NCBI GenBank assembly: GCA_028554755.1
Contig: JAPTOF010000001.1
Coordinates: 34,801,501-34,865,500, forward strand
From: Cordia subcordata
Taxonomy: Eukaryota > Streptophyta > Magnoliopsida > Boraginales > Cordiaceae
Direction of reading: 5' to 3'
DNA: 64,000 nucleotides
Shown piece after piece: positions 25,397-37,904 of the stretch. The translations under genes were made by a program, and so were the position numbers. Each line of letters opens with the position of its first letter. Within the stretch, counting starts at the first letter, position 1. Below the pieces are notes generated by a model. The model was not told where the DNA came from. It worked only from the letters and a program-made list of their open reading frames with translations, and made no database searches.

Positions 25397-25410
25397 ATCT
25401 TAAGACCTTA
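25397..25410 (+). other. Atypical primer-binding region of element A
   Basis: Bases directly after the 5' LTR read ATCTTAAGACCTTA. A tRNA 3'-end primer would pair with a site starting TGG, and Copia elements usually show TGGTATCAGAGC here. That is absent. The site is instead fully complementary over 12 bases to the element's own LTR at 25214-25225. Confidence 0.6.
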
Positions 25411-25819
25411 CACCTGTGTTCATAAATAACTTGTGCATTTAGAGAACTTTATATTTGTCATATTTGTTTCCAGGATCATATACGGAAACTTTGGTTAATT
25501 TATGGTAGAATTGCATCTGCATATTTTCATGGTGCTATGTCATGAAAGTGAAATTTCTTTATATGCAAGTAATTGTTTGACATTTTGATATCATTGCATG
25601 TGAACTGTGAGTTTGATTAGGGCTGGTGTTAAAGTAATATATTAAAAAAATAATAATAATAATAAATAAATAAATAAATTGTTATGTCAAAAAGTTTTTG
25701 TATTGGTGTAATAAGAGTTTGATCTTGTGTTTTAAGACATTACTATATTTTAAGGTAATATTCTTTTGTGACTACCTTAAATATTTATATTGATTAAATC
25801 ATTTTAATTTGTGTTAGAA

Positions 25820-28800
25820 ATGATGTCAACTGAAGGAACAAGTGTTCCTGTGACCGGACAAGATGGATCCGGAAATATTGCACCATCGACTAATACCAGT
25901 AGGCTAGTGATGGCGATGCCCTTAATTGGACAAACCTCGGGCCCCATTGGACCTGGTGAAAAACCAGAAAAATTCAATGGAAATGACTTTAAAAGGTGGC
26001 AACAAAAAATGCTTTTCTATTTAACCACTTTGAGCTTGGTAAAGTTTTTGAAAGAAAATCCACCACAGTTGGGTGAGAATCCTACTAGAGAAACGTTTAC
26101 TGCAGTCGATGCATGGAAGCATGTAGATTTCTTGTGTAAAAACTACATCCTCAATGGATTGGATAATACGCTTTACAACGTGCATAGTTCAATGAAAACA
26201 ACCAAGGAACTGTGGGAATCTTTAGAGAAGAAGTACAAGACAGAAGATGCCGGCACAAAGAAATTTGTTGTGGGCAAATTCCTTGACTTCAAAATGATCG
26301 ATTCCAAGACCATCATGAGTCAAGTTCAAGATTTCCAACTCATTCTTCATGGGATTCAGGCTGAAGGAATGAAACTAGGAGAATCTTTCCAAGTGGCTGC
26401 TCTGATTGAAAAGTTGCCTCCAGCATGGAAGGATTTCAAAAACTACTTGAAGCATAAACGCAAAGAGATGATGTTAGAAGACCTGATAGTGCGATTGAGA
26501 ATCGAAGAAGACAATCGGACGTCTGAAATAAAGGCTGGTAAAAATTACATGGAATCAAAGGCAAATGTAATAGAGCATGCTCCTAACAGTAAGAAGAGGA
26601 AGCATTCTGATAATAACCACAATGTTGGGAACAAAAAGAGGAAGTTCACTGGGAAGTGTTATGTGTGTGATAAGCTTGGACACCGTGCAAAAGATTGTCG
26701 CAAATGCAAGGGTCAAGATAGCACCAATAAAGGAAGGCATGCCCAAGCCAATGTAACAGAGGTTGATTATCTTACCAATGACGTATCTGACATGAACCTG
26801 GCAGCAGTAGTGTCAGAAGTAAACTTGGTTGGAAATTCTAAACAATGGTGGGTGGACACTGGGGTTACTCGACATGTTTATTCAGACAGGAATATGTTTA
26901 CCACATATCATCCTGCAACTGCTGAAGAGACAATATACGTGGGAAACTCGTCCACATGTAAGGTGCAAGGAATGGGTAAAGTTGTCCTAAAGATGACGTC
27001 CGGGAAAGAGCTGACTCTCAATAATGTACTACATGTGCCATATATCAGAAAGAACCTAGTGTCTGGGTCATTGTTGAGTAGGAATGGTTTTAAACTTGTC
27101 TTTGAGTCTGATAAATTTGTTCTTACTAAGAATGGTGTCTATGTTGGGAAAGGGTACTTATGTGATGGTCTGTTTAAATTTAATGTAATGACTATTGTAC
27201 CCAAATTTGTACCAATTGTTAACACTATTAATAATAATGGTTCTTTTGCTTATGTGTTGGAATCTCCTAATTTATGGCATGATAGATTAGGACATGTTAA
27301 TTTTAATTCAATGCATAAGCTTATGACATTAGGTTTGCTACCAAATCTTAATTTTAACTCACATAGCAAATGCAAAGTATGTGTAGAGTCAAAGTTGACG
27401 AGAACTTCTCTTAAATTTGTGGAAAGAAGTACTAAACCTTTAGAATTAATTCACAATGATATCTGTGATTTGAAATTTGTGCAAACTAGAGGTGGTAAAA
27501 AATATTTCATAACTTTTATCGACGATTGCACAAGATATTGTTATGTTTACTTACTCCGAAGTAAAGATGAGACTTTGGAAGTATTTAAACAATGTAAGAA
27601 TAAGGTTGAAAATCAACTAAGCAAGAAGATCAAAGTGTTAAGAAGTGATAGAGGAGGAGAATATGTATTTCCTTTCCAGGAGTACTGTGCAGAACATGGA
27701 ATTGTTCATCAAACTACAGCTCCTTAATCACCTGAACAAAATGGTGTTGCTAAACGCAAAAATCGCACTTTGAAAGAGATGATGAATGCTTTATTAATTA
27801 ATTCAGGGTTACCTCAGAACATGTGGGAGGAAGCTATTCTAATTGCGAATTACATACTCAATAGGCTACCTCACAAAAGATTGAGTAAGACTCCATATGA
27901 AGTATGAAAAAATCGACCCCCTTCTTTCCATCACTTAAGAGTATGGGGGTGTCTTGCAAAAGTAGGGGTTCCATTCCCAAAAATGGTCAAGATTGGACCA
28001 AAGACTATTGATGGTATTTTCATTGGATATGCAAACAATAGTTCTGCATATCGGTTTCTAGTGCATAAATCTAATATTCCTGACATTCATGCTAATACCA
28101 TGATAGAGTCAAGGAATGCATATTTCTTTGAAGAAATATTTCCTTATAAGAAGGCACAAGAACAAATTATTTTGAAAAGATCTCATGATGCCATTAGTAA
28201 TCATGAAGATAGAAAAGATCAAGGATATGTAGATAATAGAAATGAACCAAGGCGTAGTAAAAGAGCCAAAACGTCTAAATCTTTTGGTTCAGATTTTCTA
28301 ACATATTTGTTGGAAAATGAGCCTCGTACATTTAATGAAGCAATGTCTACTCCTGAATCTCCATATTAGAGAGAGGCAGTTAACAGTGAAATCGAATCCA
28401 TCATGCAAAATCATACTTGGGAATTGGTAGATCTTTCTCCAGGAAATAAACCTCTAGGATGCAAATGGATTTTTAAGAGGAAGCTAAAAGCTGATGGATC
28501 GATTGACAAATACAAGGCTAGACTTGTAGTTAAAGGGTACAAGCAAAAAGAAGGCCTTGATTATTTTGACACCTATTCACCAGTAACCAGAATTACATCC
28601 ATTCGATTGCTAATAGCCATTGCTGCTATATACAATCTAGAGATACATCAAATGGATGTCAAGACAGCCTTCTTAAATGGTGACTTAGATGAAGAAATTT
28701 ATATGGAAAAACCTGAAGGGTTTGTGGTTCTAGGACAAGAAAAGAAGGTGTGTAAGCTTGTAAGATCGTTATATGGATTAAAACAAGCTCCAAAACAATG

Positions 28801-29860
28801 GCATGAGAAATTTGATAAAACCATGATTTCAAATGGTTTTAGAATGAATGAATGTGACAAATGTGTATACACAAAGAGTGATGAAAAAGGATATGTCATT
28901 GTGTGTCTTTATGTTGACGATATGCTTACCTTTGGGAGCAATATTGATGTCGTTAAGGCTACCAAAAAGATATTAACCAGTAAATTTGATATGAAAGATT
29001 TAGGTACGGCAGATGTTATCTTAGGGATTAAAATCTCTAGAACATCTGAAGGACTAGTATTATCTCAATATCATTATATTAAGAAAATACTTAATACATT
29101 CATAGCAAATGACAATGGTGTAGCGAAGACACCTTTTGATGTAAGTCTTACATTATCAAAAAATACCGGTGAAGGAGTATCTCAATTAAAGTACTCGCGC
29201 ATCATAGGAAGTCTAATGTACATCGTGAATTGCACAAGACCAGATATTGCGTATGCGGTTAACAAACTAAGCCGATATACTAGCAATCCAGGACATAACC
29301 ACTGGAAAGCTTTAATAAGAATTCTAAGGTTTTTAAAATACACAAAGAACTATGGGCTGCACTATACTAGATATCCTGCAGTACTAGAAGGGTATAGTGA
29401 TGCAAATTGGATATCTGATACTAAAGATTCAAAATCCACTAGTGGATATGTCTTTACTTTGGAAGGAGCAGCTATACCATGGAAATCCTCTAAACAAACG
29501 TGTATAGCAAGATCCACAATGGAATTTGAATTTATAGCTTTAGATAAAGCTGGAGAGGAAGCAGAGTGGCTTCGTCATTTTCTAGAGGATATTCCAAATT
29601 GGCCAAAACCTGTGCCAGCAATATGCATACATTGTGATAGTCAATCTACAATTGGAAAGGCACAAAGTTGTATGTATAACGGTAAGTCTAAACATATACG
29701 TCGTAGACATAATACAGTCAGACAATTGCTCTCTAATGGAGTTATCTTTATCGTCTATGTGAAGTCACAAGATAATATTGCGGATCCACTTACAAAAGGT
29801 TTAACTAGAGAGCAAGTTGATAAATTATCGAGGGGAATGGGTTTGAAAGCCTACATCTAA
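25820..29860 (+). pseudogene. Copia gag-pol polyprotein with three nonsense codons (element A)
   Basis: One frame of 1346 codons is uninterrupted except for stops at 27725-27727 (TAA), 27905-27907 (TGA) and 28367-28369 (TAG). Domains in order: gag UBN2 (about residues 50-240), zinc knuckle CYVCDKLGHRAKDC (280-293), aspartic protease WWVDTG (catalytic Asp346), GAG-pre-integrase LWHDRLGH (Trp486), integrase core (HNDIC, RSDRGGEY), reverse transcriptase with YVDDML (aspartates at 28916-28921), and RNase H (YSDANW, then TMEFEFIAL, then HCDSQST). The usual third catalytic integrase residue, Glu in NGVAERKN, is Lys here (codon 27752-27754). No frameshifts were seen. The start is the first ATG of the frame. 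Confidence 0.95.
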
Positions 29861-30452
29861 TGAGTTGCCATAATGGGAACCCTACCTAGTTGATTGGAGA
29901 TCCCAAGATCTAGGTTCAAAGGGAAAACCGAATTATGTAACTGCCACTCGGTCCAAAGCATTGTAGGGGTTTAGTCCTCTACCTATTCTTATGACAAGCA
30001 GACAATGCTACCTGTAAAAGTTTAGGTTAAGTAAAGCTTTTAATGACTCTTATATCTTGGAAAGCCAAGTGGAGGTGCAATAGGAGCCTCTTAATAAGAA
30101 GTCACCTATGTGAGTAAGGAGTGGGGCCGCTCCTATGAGAATTTTTAAGGCTGAATTCTCTAGAGTACTCATGAAAAACCAGGAGTTGTTCAGGGCCATA
30201 TGAACACAACCGAGAACCAAATAATGTCTAGATTGATACTCTGTGAGTTCTATTGCCTTGGTTTACACAAAAGCTGAACAGCTCAAAACATCGCGTTCAC
30301 TGCTTAGCAAGTAAATTCGATTATTCATCACTAGGGAAGGTTCAAGGCCAAAAGCTACCTATCTTGATGCAGTGTCTTTCTAATTGAACTCTCTCTAGGT
30401 GTTAGCATTTCATCTACATTTTGATATGCCAATTCTCATTCATGTGGGGGAT
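29861..30452 (+). other. 3' untranslated region of element A
   Basis: About 590 non-coding bases between the polyprotein stop and the 3' LTR, ending in a purine tract. Related sequence lies beside the 3' LTRs of elements B and C on the other strand (for example GGGAAGGTTCAAGGCCAAAA here against its complement near 34690), which places A, B and C in one lineage. Confidence 0.8.
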
Positions 30453-31111
30453 TGTTAGTAAATTGAGTCTAATTCTAAATTGACTCAAATAAATAGTGAA
30501 TGAGAAATTGAAATAATGTTTGGAAAGATGTATTAAATTTCAAAAAAAAAATTTAATAGAATTTAATTTAATTTTTAAAATTAAATTCTAAGGGTGCAAC
30601 CTTTCCAAACTAAGAGTTATAACCTTACAAATTAAGAGTTATAACTTTTCAGACTAAAGGACACATCCCTTGGCATGAAGAGTTGGCGTAGCTTTTCCGA
30701 ACAGATATCTTGTTATTTATAAATAGCGCGCAAGTTATTTTGCAAAATCATCTTTTCTCTGCACACTTTTTACATACTAAACTAGAGCATTAGAGTTTTC
30801 TTGAAAGAGAGAGTTAGCATTATTTTGGTTCTCCTTTTCTACAATTTGGAGTGCTACTATTGTAGAAATACTGCCGTTGAATCCTGGGAGACAGTCGCCT
30901 TTATCCGTAAGCACTGTAGCGGGCCGATAAGGTCTTAAGGAAACTGAAGATATTCAGGCCTCAGCATTTCCTTTTCAAATTATTTTGCTTGTGTCTTTAA
31001 AGTTTGTAAGTATTATATTATATTTAATCGTATTCTCAATTTCCTTAAATTTTTTTTATAATAGTTGATTTTTGCACAAATTCATTTCATTTGGTGCTTT
31101 ATTTCCTAACA
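30453..31111 (+). repeat. 3' LTR of element A
   Basis: Same length and ends as the 5' LTR. The 12-base TAAGGTCTTAAG is intact at 30928-30939. Confidence 0.97.
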
Positions 31112-31116
31112 TAATA

Positions 31117-32816
31117 TTTATTAATTTCATGTTAACTCAGTGATGTTTGTGTTACTAATGCTTCAGGTGATGGTTTACCTGCCAACATGTAAAAAATTTT
31201 TACTTGATATTTATCTTTCAGTACCATCATAATCAACATAACACTAGGGAGAATACATATAATCAAATGGTTAGCAGTGTGAATAAAGGCATACGACTCA
31301 CCGACCAAGTCTAGCTACTACCCGCATATATATGTTACATACAGATAGATGTGAGAGATATGTAAATGAGTACTTCTGGCAAAATTTGGAGGATCTAGTT
31401 TTTTGGGGGGAAAGAGAGATTAGGGAAATTAGGTATTTAGACCAATCAAACAAAGTGAGGAGAAGAGTTTTATTTCTTTTCATGATGCCAAAATTGCCCT
31501 TAACCAAATGATTTGGCTGTTAAAAATGAATGGAAGTTAGTTTTCAGACTTACAAGAGTACTAAATTGAAAGTTGAGGGACTAGAAAATGCATTGTAAAC
31601 ACACATATATATACACACGTGCGCGTGCGCGTGCGCGTGCGCGCACACACGCATATATATGAATATATATCAAATTAGCAACATTATTTTTTATCTATAG
31701 ATAGTAAGTTAAAAAACAACAAACACTATTCATTATTTTTTAATTCTTTTGTGGTTCTTTTCTTTTGAAAGTAAATATCAATTCTACACTTTAGTATTTC
31801 TTGCCAATTGAAATATGCATACTACTGAACGAGCTACTAATAGATGATTTGTCAATTAATAAATTAAAACTATTAGTTTTAAATATTATAAAATGATCTA
31901 TATTTTTAACTTATTGCGAATAATTTAGCAATTAATTAGATAAATTCTATTCATACTCTTTTATTTATATTTCTTACAAAGAAATTTTGGTCTCTATTCA
32001 AAATTAAATATTGAGATTTAATATATTTTGCATTTGAAATAGAAACATCCATTTTGGGAGATAAATATATATATATATATATATATTTCTTTTTGTAAAA
32101 ATAGACATATATGACTTTCTATGTATATTTGGTATCAAATATTTCTGAATATATATTATAATATTTTAACTATTATCTTTAGTGTAATAAATAAGTAATA
32201 TTTACTACATGGTAATATACTTAACTCTCATTTTCACTTGACATTTGGATGAATCTTATTCTTCTTTTACTTTTGTAATTCTTATATAAAATCCTATCAT
32301 TGAAGATTTATCCAATTTCAAATCAGTTTGTTCAAATATATTTTCTGTTAATTAGTTATTCTTAAAACATGTATTCTTTTATTTTTATTTCTTTTCTAAT
32401 TTTTAAGAAAAAATTATTTATAATTTTAAAGAATTATCCGTGTATCATGCGGGTGTAAATCTAGTTTAATCTGATCAATCATAATGTCATTGCTAAAAAT
32501 ATAAAGACAAGATGTTGAGTAAATATTGGATGAGCTGGATGTTACCCATGATGTCAAGTTATGTTTCTTTATTTCATGATAATTATTTGAGTATATGATT
32601 GAAAATCTTTTTGTTTTGTTTCTGCATTAAGTTTATTCAGTTGCAGTTTTGTGTGTGTATTGTGTATCGATATTTGTATTAACATAATGAGAGATAATTT
32701 ATACGAGAAAGATAATGAGCATTAAATCAGATTTATCAATCAAATTCATCAAAAACACATCCAACATGTTGGATATAACATAGAGAAAATAGTCTTGAAT
32801 GCCCTACAACACTCCT
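31117..32816. other. Intergenic with a Z-DNA-prone tract
   Basis: No gene recognised. Bases 31599-31661 are 63 bases of uninterrupted alternating purine and pyrimidine. TA repeats lie near 32064-32085. Confidence 0.5.
31599..31661. repeat. Compound CA/TA/GC alternating repeat
   Basis: CA and TA dinucleotides flank a GTGCGC-type core. Every step alternates purine and pyrimidine, the pattern most prone to left-handed Z-DNA. Confidence 0.85.
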
Positions 32817-33119
32817 TCATTCTTTGACGAATGCTACAAGTTTAGGAGCTATAACGTGAGGTTCTTCTTTGAGGAACCATATGTAAGAATATCCTAATTT
32901 AATTTTCTGAAAGAGCTTCTCATCTCTAAATGTATAAGCTACAGCTAGGTACATGCATGGTATTGCATGAGATAGGTCTTTGTAGACCAGATTGAATCGA
33001 TCAAGTATTGTATTTTCTCTAAACCCTTCTTTCGACTGCACATGACATTGAAGATTATCAATTAAGGCAAAACAAGTAATCGCATATGATCGCTCATCAT
33101 CCTTTTTTATATTAGTCAT
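32817..33119 (-). CDS. Hypothetical 100-residue reading frame, unrecognised
   Basis: The frame runs from ATG (33119) to TGA (32819-32817) and is also open for some 16 codons upstream of the ATG. The residue mix looks protein-like (segments such as ALIDNLQCHVQ, YLAVAYTF, IAPKLVAFVKE) and differs from the AT-rich shadows nearby. No family was recognised, and no TATA box or splice partner was found. It may be the last exon or a fragment of a decayed gene. Confidence 0.25.
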   Translation of the reverse strand: MTNIKKDDERSYAITCFALIDNLQCHVQSKEGFRENTILDRFNLVYKDLSHAIPCMYLAVAYTFRDEKLFQKIKLGYSYIWFLKEEPHVIAPKLVAFVKE

Positions 33120-33625
33120 TTCTTCAAGGAAGAGATTCTTTAACTTAAAGTTTTTTTTTTCTTTTCTGTGGTGTGTTTCATGACCTCTTGGTCAATTTGC
33201 TGGAAGTTCATGCCTCTTAGGTTCCATACTTTCTAGATAAAAGTTATCATGTGCATCCTTGTAAAAATCAATGGAGTTTTTGTCACAAAATAAATGTAAT
33301 ATATGCAATAAACAGAAAAAGAAAAGGTAAGCTAAGAGAACTATGATGTTATGCAAACTTTATTGCTTGACCTACTTGGCTCTTGGAATTTAGTTTACTC
33401 TTTTTTCCTTTTGGTCTGTTTCTACTTGTGTTAAATAATATTACTTGATAAAAGATCAAAATGCACAAGGTTCTTAAAAGAATTGAAACTTATGCATTAG
33501 TTCTTCTCCCCGATGTTTGACCAAAATAATTGCTATCGAAGTTTATGTTTGTTTTGCAAGTTTAGAGTGAAACCAAATGATGATGTCTGAGTTAATGAAT
33601 ATCTTACTTAACTCGCTCATTAACA
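33120..33625. other. Intergenic, nothing recognised
   Basis: AT-rich non-coding DNA up to the left LTR of element B. Confidence 0.4.
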
Positions 33626-34590
33626 TGTTAGACAAAATAATAAAATAAGCAGTAACTGAGTATAAATCGAATATTTTATTGATAATCGAAAATAAATAAT
33701 CAAATTGGAAAGCAGAAATAAATAAGAAAAATATGGAAATTAGAAGTCAAGGCTCGAATGTATCAATCTTCTAAAGGGATTTACGCCCCTTTACTCGGTG
33801 CTAAAGGTTTTAGGCGTATCCCTCCCAAGATACAACAACTTTACCTCTTGTGTAGTCGTAGCATACCAAACAAGAGTCTGCGAACTGGAAAATGACAAAT
33901 TCTTTCTTAGGAAAATATGCAACAGAGTATGCAAAGTGTATGCAAGAAATTTCAGTGTAAGCAAATTGCTATGCAAGAGGCAATTTATAAAGGTAGAATA
34001 GTGGTGTGCTAATAATTCACTGTGAATTGTATTTAATCCATGAGTTAATGCTAAGATTTTGTAACGGTTGAAATCGTTTCCCATTATATGCCATATCTCC
34101 TAGGCTTTAATACTAGCATTAAATCATGGCCTTAAATGATTTCCGTTACGTCCCTTCAAATTCAGGCTAAGGTGATTGAGATTTTGCTCAAAAAAAGTAA
34201 CCTAGAATGAAACTGTGGTCACTCACACACTCGCACGTGTGTGGTAGATATTGGCATCATGCCCACTATGTATTGTTCCCTCCACTTGCCTTGTTGGCAC
34301 TATCCATAAAGGTTTCTATATTTAAAGTAAGCAAAAACCTTATAATCTTTTTAAGTGGGATTCCATCTCATGCACACCAAACTAGGCAACTAAACATGTT
34401 AACAAAATAACTTTGATTGCTAATTTCTCATTCACATGGAATCTGTTTTTGACATATGAATATACCACGTTCATCTAGTCTGAACGAGGATCGTAATAGT
34501 ACCAAGTGTCGACCGTTTGATGAGTGGGAGCCGACCCAATATTGAGTCAAACGTAGCTTTGACTACATGTCAAACGCTACAAACTCAACA
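33626..34590 (-). repeat. 3' LTR of element B
   Basis: Aligns over its length with 37905-38865, for example GCTAAAGGTTTTAGG and GCATCATGCCCACTATGTAT in both. The purine tract on the minus strand is the complement of TTCCCCGAC at 34591-34599. Confidence 0.85.
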
Positions 34591-34599
34591 TTCCCCGAC

Positions 34600-36200
34600 A
34601 TGAATGAAAATTAGCTGACAACAATGCATGTAGATGCAAGAGAGAGAATTTGGAGAAGGATGCCACCTCGAGATAGGTAGTTTTTGGCTTTGAACCTTCC
34701 CTAGTGAATGCCATTAGATTTACTCCCTGACTAGTGGACTCCAGGTTTTGAACTATTTAGCTTTAATGTAAACCGAGGCAATAACATAGACACGACACCT
34801 TTCAAATCACTACTAGTTGTCACAGTTGTGTTTGCTTCAGTCCTGAACAACTCCCAGTATTCATGAGTACTCAAAGAATTTAGCCTTTAACTCTCTTAGG
34901 AGCGGCCCTTGCTTACTCATATAGGTGATTCTTTGTGAGGAATACCCTGCTATATTCCATTCGGTCTTCCCAACTTACAAGAATCATTAAAAGCAAAGCT
35001 TATCCTAAATCACGTAAGCCACACTGTCTACTTGTCATAGGAATGGAAAAGAAGTTTAAGCCCTACAGCATATGAGTAGAGTCATGCATAATCCAATTTC
35101 CCCTTTGAACCAAGATTCAGGGATCTCCTCTCAACAAGATAGGGTTGTCAATTATGATGACCTTTTAAATTTGTTTATAGGCTTTTGACAACTTGAGTAC
35201 TCACTCTCTATTCACCCCTTTTAGTGAAAGAATCCGCAATGTTATCCTTTGACTTTCTATAGTTTAGAGTGACAACTCCAATAGAGAGCAATTGCCTAAT
35301 GGTATAATGTTTACGACGTATATACCATCATACATTATACTCTGTGCCTTACCAATCGTAGACTAAATATCGTGACAAATATTGATGGCAGCAATAGACT
35401 TTAACCAACATAAAACATCCTCTGGATACTTTGAAACCATTTAACTTCCATCCTTTCCATGACTTAGTTTCATGACTCAAAGACTGTATTCTCATGAATA
35501 TCATATACTTTTGACTTATGTGTACAAAATCTATGCGCAGTGTTGTTCTACGCATACCCAATGAAAATACAATTAACCGTTTTTAGTCCTCTTTAACCAT
35601 TATAAGAGTTGGAACTCCTACCTTGGCCAAACATCACATACCCTTAGATATTTGTAGGAAGGCGATAGGCCTTTCCATGACTCGTACAAAGTCTTTCACA
35701 ATTACTTGTCGGGTATTTTACGTAAATCATGATTTGTGATTAAAACCACTTCCCCCCATAGGTTCTGAGGTAATTCCAAATTTATCAACAAGGCATTCAT
35801 CATTTCTTTAAGAGTTCTATTTTGCACACATCAATACCATTTTGTTATGGAAAATAAGGATATGGTGTATTATTCCTTATTCAGCACGATATGTTTCAAA
35901 GAGATACATATGTTTTCCATTCCCATCACTTCTCATAGCTTTGATCTTCTTGTCTAGTTGACTTTCAATCTCAACTTAGTATTGTATAAAGGCATCCAAA
36001 GCTTATTCTTTGGACCTAAGTCGGTACACATAACAATACCTTGTGCAATCATCAATAAGAATATAAAATGCTTTTTACCGCCTATAGTTTGCACAAATTT
36101 TAAGTTACTATGGATTAACTTAAGAGGTTTTGGGATCCTCTCTACTTAATTTTGATTCCACCCAAACTTCACAATTTTATGATTGAAAAATCCACTCTAT
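34600..36200 (-). pseudogene. Copia pol relic of element B (RNase H end and integrase)
   Basis: Minus-strand fragments match element A's proteins: the RNase H end (IRQLLSIGVV, DNIADSFTKRG) near 35210-35320, then, with little between, the region after the integrase core (PSYKYLRV) near 35620-35680, NRTLKEMMNALLIN near 35780-35820, and integrase core (YCYVYRLRS) near 35980-36050. Many stops and frame changes interrupt it. The reverse transcriptase block with YVDD expected between RNase H and integrase was not found. Confidence 0.75.
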
Positions 36201-37904
36201 GTATTAAACCCATTTTCACAAGTCTATTTAAGGAATCAAAATACTCAAGTCTCAATCTTTCACGGCATAAAGAGGAAACCTAAGTCCTTTACACCAAGAG
36301 ATGAACGGATGAAATAATATTCATAACCTTCTTGCCAAAAGAGCATATGTAATGCAAACCATTACATTCTTCAATATTCCTTCCATTCAAGTACTCTACC
36401 CACGTAAGCCATAATCATAAGCCTTTATCCCTTCGTAATTATAAGCCATAAATGCATTCTAATTACAAGCCATAACTCCAAGTCATCATTGATTAATTAA
36501 TTATGGTCGTCATGGTCTTATGATTATGGTAATCAAATGCTTTTAGGTGACCTTGAATGAAGCTCATAATGTCTATGCTCCTTTTACGTTTGTGTTACAA
36601 ACATCTTTCGTCAAAAGATGATGATAAAGATAGCCACCCAAATTATATCAAAGATATATTTTACTCATCAAATTTCTTATTCCCAATTCATCTATTTCCA
36701 ATGGAATCATATAGACTCAATTATTCATGCAACCTCCAATAGAAGTAACAGAATATTTTCCACTTCTAAGTTACATGCACAACGAGTGACAATCCCAGTT
36801 GTGACTTATTTCAAATCTCACATGTGAACCAATATCAATTCCAGGAGTTCACCAAAATCAATTAATTTGTGCCACAATTTACCTTTTTCAAGTGGTCCCA
36901 AAGTCTACTTACCAATATTTAATTTGATAGTCATTCCTGAATAACAAAATTCACATTAGCCACAAGAAAAATTAAATTTTTCCTTCCTTTTGAACTTAAT
37001 CTCAATATTAAGTTTTCTAGAATCTCTTCATTGCACACACTATATGTGAAGCTATATATTTTGGCTCTTGAGAATTTAACTCATACCACCCAATTAGAAG
37101 AGACACATGAACAATATCCTTCATAATATTATTTAGATAATAATCTCACCGAAATAATGTTCTCAATGACATTATTTTAATCATAAATAATCACAATAAA
37201 AATAATATCCTCAAAAATATTATTTTAAGCAAAGATAAGATTCTCAATAATATTAATCTTTCCAAAATAAAATAATATTCTCAATAATATTATCCCTTTG
37301 CCAAAGGCTTGCAAATTTGGATCAAAGGCCAAGACGCAGAGGTTTTGATCCTTTACTAAGTTCTAACTTTAGCCATAGAGCCCTCACAATCTCTTCGGAT
37401 ACTAAGTAGATTTTATTCAACTCATCATCCAAACGGTGATAAAATCACCATCTTTCCACTTAATATATGCCTCTATGGCTTGGATATCTTGTCATCCAAG
37501 TAGTATAGGCGTAACATCCAGTTTTGCCAACTCTTAAGCCTCCTGCCTGAGTATATTCAAGATCCAGGCTCAATAGGCTCACTAAATAGATCAAAACTGA
37601 TCCAACAACCTCTATATTCCTCCACCGTCTCATATCCCTGTGAAGTTATATTATTTCCAGTAACTCCATTGATGGAACCAGTCATTGGTATAACACCAAC
37701 ATTTTCCATAACTCCATATTGGGTAATAGTTCAGGAATTTCCCAAAATTACATTTCAAACAGTCACCATTTAAAGGCTATTCCTAGCTTTATCAATTTGT
37801 TCATTTCCATAGTTTCTAGACATTTTGTCTTAAAGATTCAAGGTAAAACAAAAATTCTGCACTCAAAGAAGAAACCGTGTTAGTAAAATAAAATCCCTTA
37901 AGAT
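36201..37904 (-). pseudogene. Decayed gag region and leader of element B
   Basis: Position between the integrase relic and the 5' LTR implies protease, gag and leader, but only weak resemblance remains. Part near 37650-37780 (repeated CCATAACTCCA and AACACCAACATTTTCC) may be the low-complexity gag N-terminus, as in element C. The site next to the LTR on the minus strand reads ATCTTAAGGGATTTTA. Confidence 0.45.

Larger units (their letters stand above)
24738..31111 (+). mobile_element. Complete Ty1/Copia LTR retrotransposon (element A)
   Basis: The 6374-bp element is flanked by a perfect target duplication TAATA (24733-24737 and 31112-31116). It has two 659-bp LTRs beginning TGTTAG and ending CTAACA, and a single gag-pol frame in the order gag, protease, integrase, reverse transcriptase, RNase H, which defines Copia. 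A purine tract TGTGGGGGA (30443-30451) abuts the 3' LTR. The LTRs differ at about 20 positions by eye, so the insertion is fairly recent but not new. Nonsense codons in pol mean this copy cannot move unaided. Confidence 0.97.

Noticed and set aside
34207..34410. Plus-strand frame in the left LTR of element B
   Set aside because: It lies wholly within an LTR and its counterpart in the other LTR is broken.
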